A stretch of DNA of 36,388 bases, taken from contig NW_022204791.1 of the NCBI RefSeq assembly GCF_008831285.2, positions 1 through 36,388 on the forward strand. The letters are read 5' to 3'. This document shows positions 33,120 to 36,388 of the stretch, one piece after another. Position 1 is the stretch's first letter. Each line of letters opens with the position of its first letter. A model generated the notes under the pieces. The model searched no databases. It worked only from the letters and a program-made list of their open reading frames with translations, and was not told where the DNA came from. A program made the translations under genes and the position numbers. This DNA is from Nymphaea colorata. Its lineage: Eukaryota > Streptophyta > Magnoliopsida > Nymphaeales > Nymphaeaceae.

Positions 33120-35192
33120 ATGTAACAACATGTTCAACTTATTGAACAAACTACAAGGGATCAAACTAAACTAATCCATAGGTCTCCTTTACATCCATAT
33201 AAACTTGTGAGTTTTTATCCTTTAAATCGTTGATCATAGATGTCATAACGTGTGAAACACATTATGTTAATTATAAGACACCAAATGAATCACTCAAATC
33301 TCATTTATTTTCACACAAACTTGTGATTGAATTCACTTAATCTAGCAATATGGATGTAACAACAAGTTAAACACATTCAATTAAGTATGTGTGATCATTT
33401 GAATCACTTAAATCGCACTTGTATTGATACGAACTTGTGATTTCAATCATTTAGATCGTGCACTATAGTTGTAACAATAAATTCAACTCATCGGACTAAA
33501 TACACGCGTTTGCATCCAAATGAACATGTGATTTCAATCATTTAAATCATTCATTATATATGTATTCCAAACGAACTTCCGGTATCAAAGCCACTAGGTC
33601 ATTCTATACGTAAGTAAGAAATGGTCACACACATTCAATTAAATACAAGTGATCAATTATATGTAATAACTAGTGAAAATGAATCACTTAATCTCTCAAT
33701 TAAATATAAGTGATCAAATATATGTAATAACAAGTGAAACACATTAGGTTACTTACAAGACACTAATGAATCACTCCAATATCATTCATTTTCATACAAA
33801 CCTATGATTTTAATCTACTAAATCATTTAATATAGACGTAACAACAAGTTAAGCACATTCAGTTACGAATGCGTGATAAAATGAATACTTAAATCCCACT
33901 CGTATTGATACGAACTTGTGATTCAATTCCTTACATCGATCACCATAGATGTAAGAACTAGTTCAACTTATTGAACAAACTACAAGGGATCAAACTAATG
34001 CATAGGTATCCTTTATATCCATACAAACTTGTAAGTTTTAATCATTTAAATCATTGATCAAAGATGTAATAACAAGTGAAACACAATAGGTTAACTACAA
34101 GACACCAAATGAATCACTCGAATCTCATTCATTTTCACACAAACTTGTGATTTCAATCTACTAAATCATTTATTATAGACGTAACAACAAGTTAAACATA
34201 TTCAATTAAGTATGTATGATTACATGAGTCACTTAAATGTCACTTGTATTCGTACGAACATGTGATTTCAATCCTGTAGAACGTTCCCTATAGATGTAAC
34301 AACAAATTCAACTCATCGGACTAACCACACGTGTACAAATATAGTGACTTCAACCATTTGTATCCATATAAACTTGTGATTTCAACCATTTAAATCATTC
34401 ATTATAGATGTAATAACAAGTGAAATACATTAGATTAACTATAAGGGACCAATATAGTGACTTGACTCTCATTCATTTCCAAACGGACTTCTTTTTCAAG
34501 CCACTAAGTCATTCTATACGTATGTAACAAATGGTTACGCACATTCAATTAAATATAAGTTATCAAATGTATGTAAGAACAAGTAAAAATGAATCACATA
34601 ATCTCTCGATTAAACATAAGTGATCAAATGTATGTAATAACAAGTGAAACACATTAAGTTACCTGTAAGACACCAAATGAATCACTCGAATCCCATTCAT
34701 TTTCATATAAACCTATGATTTGAATTTACTAAATCATTTAATATAAACGTAACAAATGGTTAAGTACATTCAATTAAATATGCGTGATCAATTGAATCAC
34801 TTAATACCACTCGTATTGATGTGAACTTGTGCATCGATCACTATAGATGTAACAACATGTTCAACTTATCGTACAAACTAGAAAGGATCAAACTAATGCA
34901 TAGGTCTCCTTTATATCCATATAAACTTGTGAGTTTTAATTATTTAAATAGTTGATCATGGATGTAATAACATGTGAAACACGTTAGGTTAACTATAAGA
35001 CACAAAATGAGTCACTCGAATCACATTCATTTTCATACAAACTTGTGATTTCAGTTCACTTAATCAAGCAACATGGATGTAACAATAAGTTAAGCACATT
35101 CAATTAAGTATGTGTGATCATTTGAATCACTTAAATCACACTTGTATTGATACAAACTTGTAATTTCAATCCTTTAGATCGTGCCCTATAGT

Positions 35193-35374
35193 CGTACCAA
35201 TACGAGTCAGATTTAAGTGATTCATATGATCACGCATACTTTATTGCATGTACTTGACTTATTGTTATATCCATGTTAAATGATTTAGTAGATTGAAATC
35301 ACAGGCTTGCATGAAAATGAATGAGATTTCTGTGATTCATTTGGTGCCCTATTGTTAACCTAATTCACTTGTTA
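35193..35374 (-). repeat. Long inverted satellite module, copy 10
   Basis: Complete 182-bp reversed module with the standard boundaries CGTACCAATACG and CACTTGTTA. Confidence 0.82.
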
Positions 35375-35659
35375 AGCACATTCAATTAAATTACAAATGA
35401 AACACATTAGGTTAACGATATGACACCAAATGAATCACTTGTTAAGGACATCCGTATTAAGAATCATTATAAATGTAACAACTAGTGAAACACATTATGT
35501 AAACCATAAGACACCAAATGAATCACTCGAATCTCATTCATTTTCATACAAACTTGTGATTTCGATCTACTAAATCATTTAATATATATGTAACAACAAG
35601 TTAAACACATTCAATTAAGCATGCATGATCATATGAATCATTTAAATCTCACTTGTATT

Positions 35660-35795
35660 GGTACGAACGCGAGATTTCAATCCTTTAGATCGTTCACTAC
35701 AGATGTAACAACAAATTCAACTCATCGGACTAATTACACGCATTCAAAGTAATGCATAGATCCCATTTGTATCCATATGAACTTGCGATTTCAAT
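35660..35795. repeat. Partial higher-order repeat unit k at the array edge
   Basis: A normal unit start runs up to GCGATTTCAAT, where the satellite ends and an LTR fragment begins. The last 8 bases, ATTTCAAT, belong equally to both sequences. Confidence 0.85.
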
Positions 35796-36388
35796 AATAA
35801 AATACTTGGACCCAAACAAAAATAACAACAAATCCCCAAAACCGACGCAGTGCCCAGAATGCCAATGCCCGTCCATCACAAGACTGAGGTCGTCGCTCCA
35901 AAGCCAAAATCTATCAAGGACTACCTGTAGATAGAAAGAAGGGTCAGAATTCCTCTGAGTATGAGAAAATCCAGCCATGAATGAAACATGGCCTAAATAA
36001 TGTTTAGTTTCGAAAAATGATTCCAAAAAGGCCTTATGAACTACAATCATAGGTTTTCAAAAACTTAACACATATCACATCACCAAAGACAGAATGAGGT
36101 GTGCACAACCTCCAAAATTTCGTAGGCTTCCAACCGTGGTTCTCTGACAATGTCATGGTCATCGTGTCGAGCAACAGAAAACCCCGTGGGCATAACTCAC
36201 GGGCAGAACAGAACATATCATCACCAGGCGATCCAACGGATCGAGGGTACCTGAAGTGAAGCCTCCTGAGATATCCCAGATCGCCGCTGCAGCAGCATGG
36301 CCCCTCTAGGAACCCGGTTTGAGGGACCAGGAGATGTCTCTCTCCCAACACAGCAGCAGTACCCCGGGCCCTTGTGCCGCCCAATACC
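35788..36388 (-). mobile_element. Truncated, diverged LTR of a related retrotransposon
   Basis: The sequence matches the 13496-16062 LTR from its position 98 onward (13593), in the same orientation, and runs off the window at the equivalent of about 14170. The LTR terminus and first 97 bp are missing. Identity is uneven: 35788-35980 is almost identical apart from two changes, about 35980-36095 is strongly diverged with indels, and 36096-36388 is similar with scattered changes. It is therefore a different subfamily member, not a copy of the intact element. It joins the satellite at ATTTCAAT (35788-35795), shared by both. Whether an internal region follows cannot be seen. Confidence 0.9.

Larger units (their letters stand above)
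32513..35659. repeat. Higher-order repeat unit j (3147 bp, full)
   Basis: All landmarks are present: short inverted module 33068-33119, AACTTCCGGTATCAAAGCC near 33566, ACGTGTACAAATATAG near 34327, GTGCATCGATCACTAT near 34828, long inverted module 35193-35374. This copy has few indels and is a good reference for the unit. Confidence 0.85.
23399..35795. repeat. AT-rich satellite array, right arm
   Basis: The same 115-bp monomer satellite continues in register after the insertion. It holds full units at 25599-28718 and 32513-35659, and deleted ones at 28719-31559 and 31560-32512. No gene is visible; the 67-residue frame at 32679-32882 is a repeat copy of the one at 7662-7865. The array ends at 35795 against a truncated LTR. 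Confidence 0.96.

Noticed and set aside
1-36388. Telomere-type repeats (TTTAGGG) or a CENP-B box that would place the array
   Set aside because: I saw no TTTAGGG runs and no CENP-B-like box by eye, so location on the chromosome is left open.

Overview
The window is non-genic repetitive DNA from a plant nuclear genome, most likely a flowering plant. The evidence is a full-length Ty3/gypsy chromovirus primed by initiator tRNA-Met, sitting in a long AT-rich satellite array. The species cannot be named from the sequence. No host protein-coding gene, tRNA, rRNA or CRISPR array is visible.

Layout. (1) 1-13495: satellite DNA. (2) 13496-23398: a complete LTR retrotransposon on the minus strand, flanked by the 5-bp target-site duplication CAAAC. 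From its 5' end (high coordinates) it runs: 5' LTR (20831-23398), tRNA-iMet primer-binding site, gag start, one in-frame stop in gag, rest of gag plus protease, reverse transcriptase, RNase H, integrase and C-terminal chromodomain, a palindrome, polypurine tract, 3' LTR (13496-16062). (3) 23399-35795: the same satellite, resuming exactly in register once the element and one CAAAC are removed. (4) 35788-36388: a truncated, diverged LTR of a related element, fused to the satellite through an 8-nt shared sequence and running off the window.

The satellite is hierarchical. The basic monomer is 115 bp; five of six monomers I counted were exactly 115 bp and the sixth 114. Three monomer classes (A: GTGAAACACATTAGG; B: GTTAAGCACATTCAATT; C: TTCAACTCATCGGAC) form A-B-C trimers of about 345 bp. 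These are built into a higher-order repeat of about 3.1 kb (about 27 monomer lengths) that also contains two inverted modules, one of about 180 bp and one of about 50 bp. Four near-full units are present (3115, 3039, 3120 and 3147 bp); the others are internally deleted (2835, 2841, 2324, 2264, 1942 and 953 bp).

How the parts relate. The retrotransposon looks young: by hand count its LTRs differ by about 20 substitutions and one 1-nt indel over 2567 bp (about 0.8%). All pol catalytic residues are present. A C-terminal chromodomain and insertion in satellite fit the known preference of chromoviruses for heterochromatin. The points most worth checking are the inverted modules inside the higher-order repeat, the hairpins in the LTR (one with a paired base change in the diverged third copy), and the leader-like antisense segment inside the LTR.
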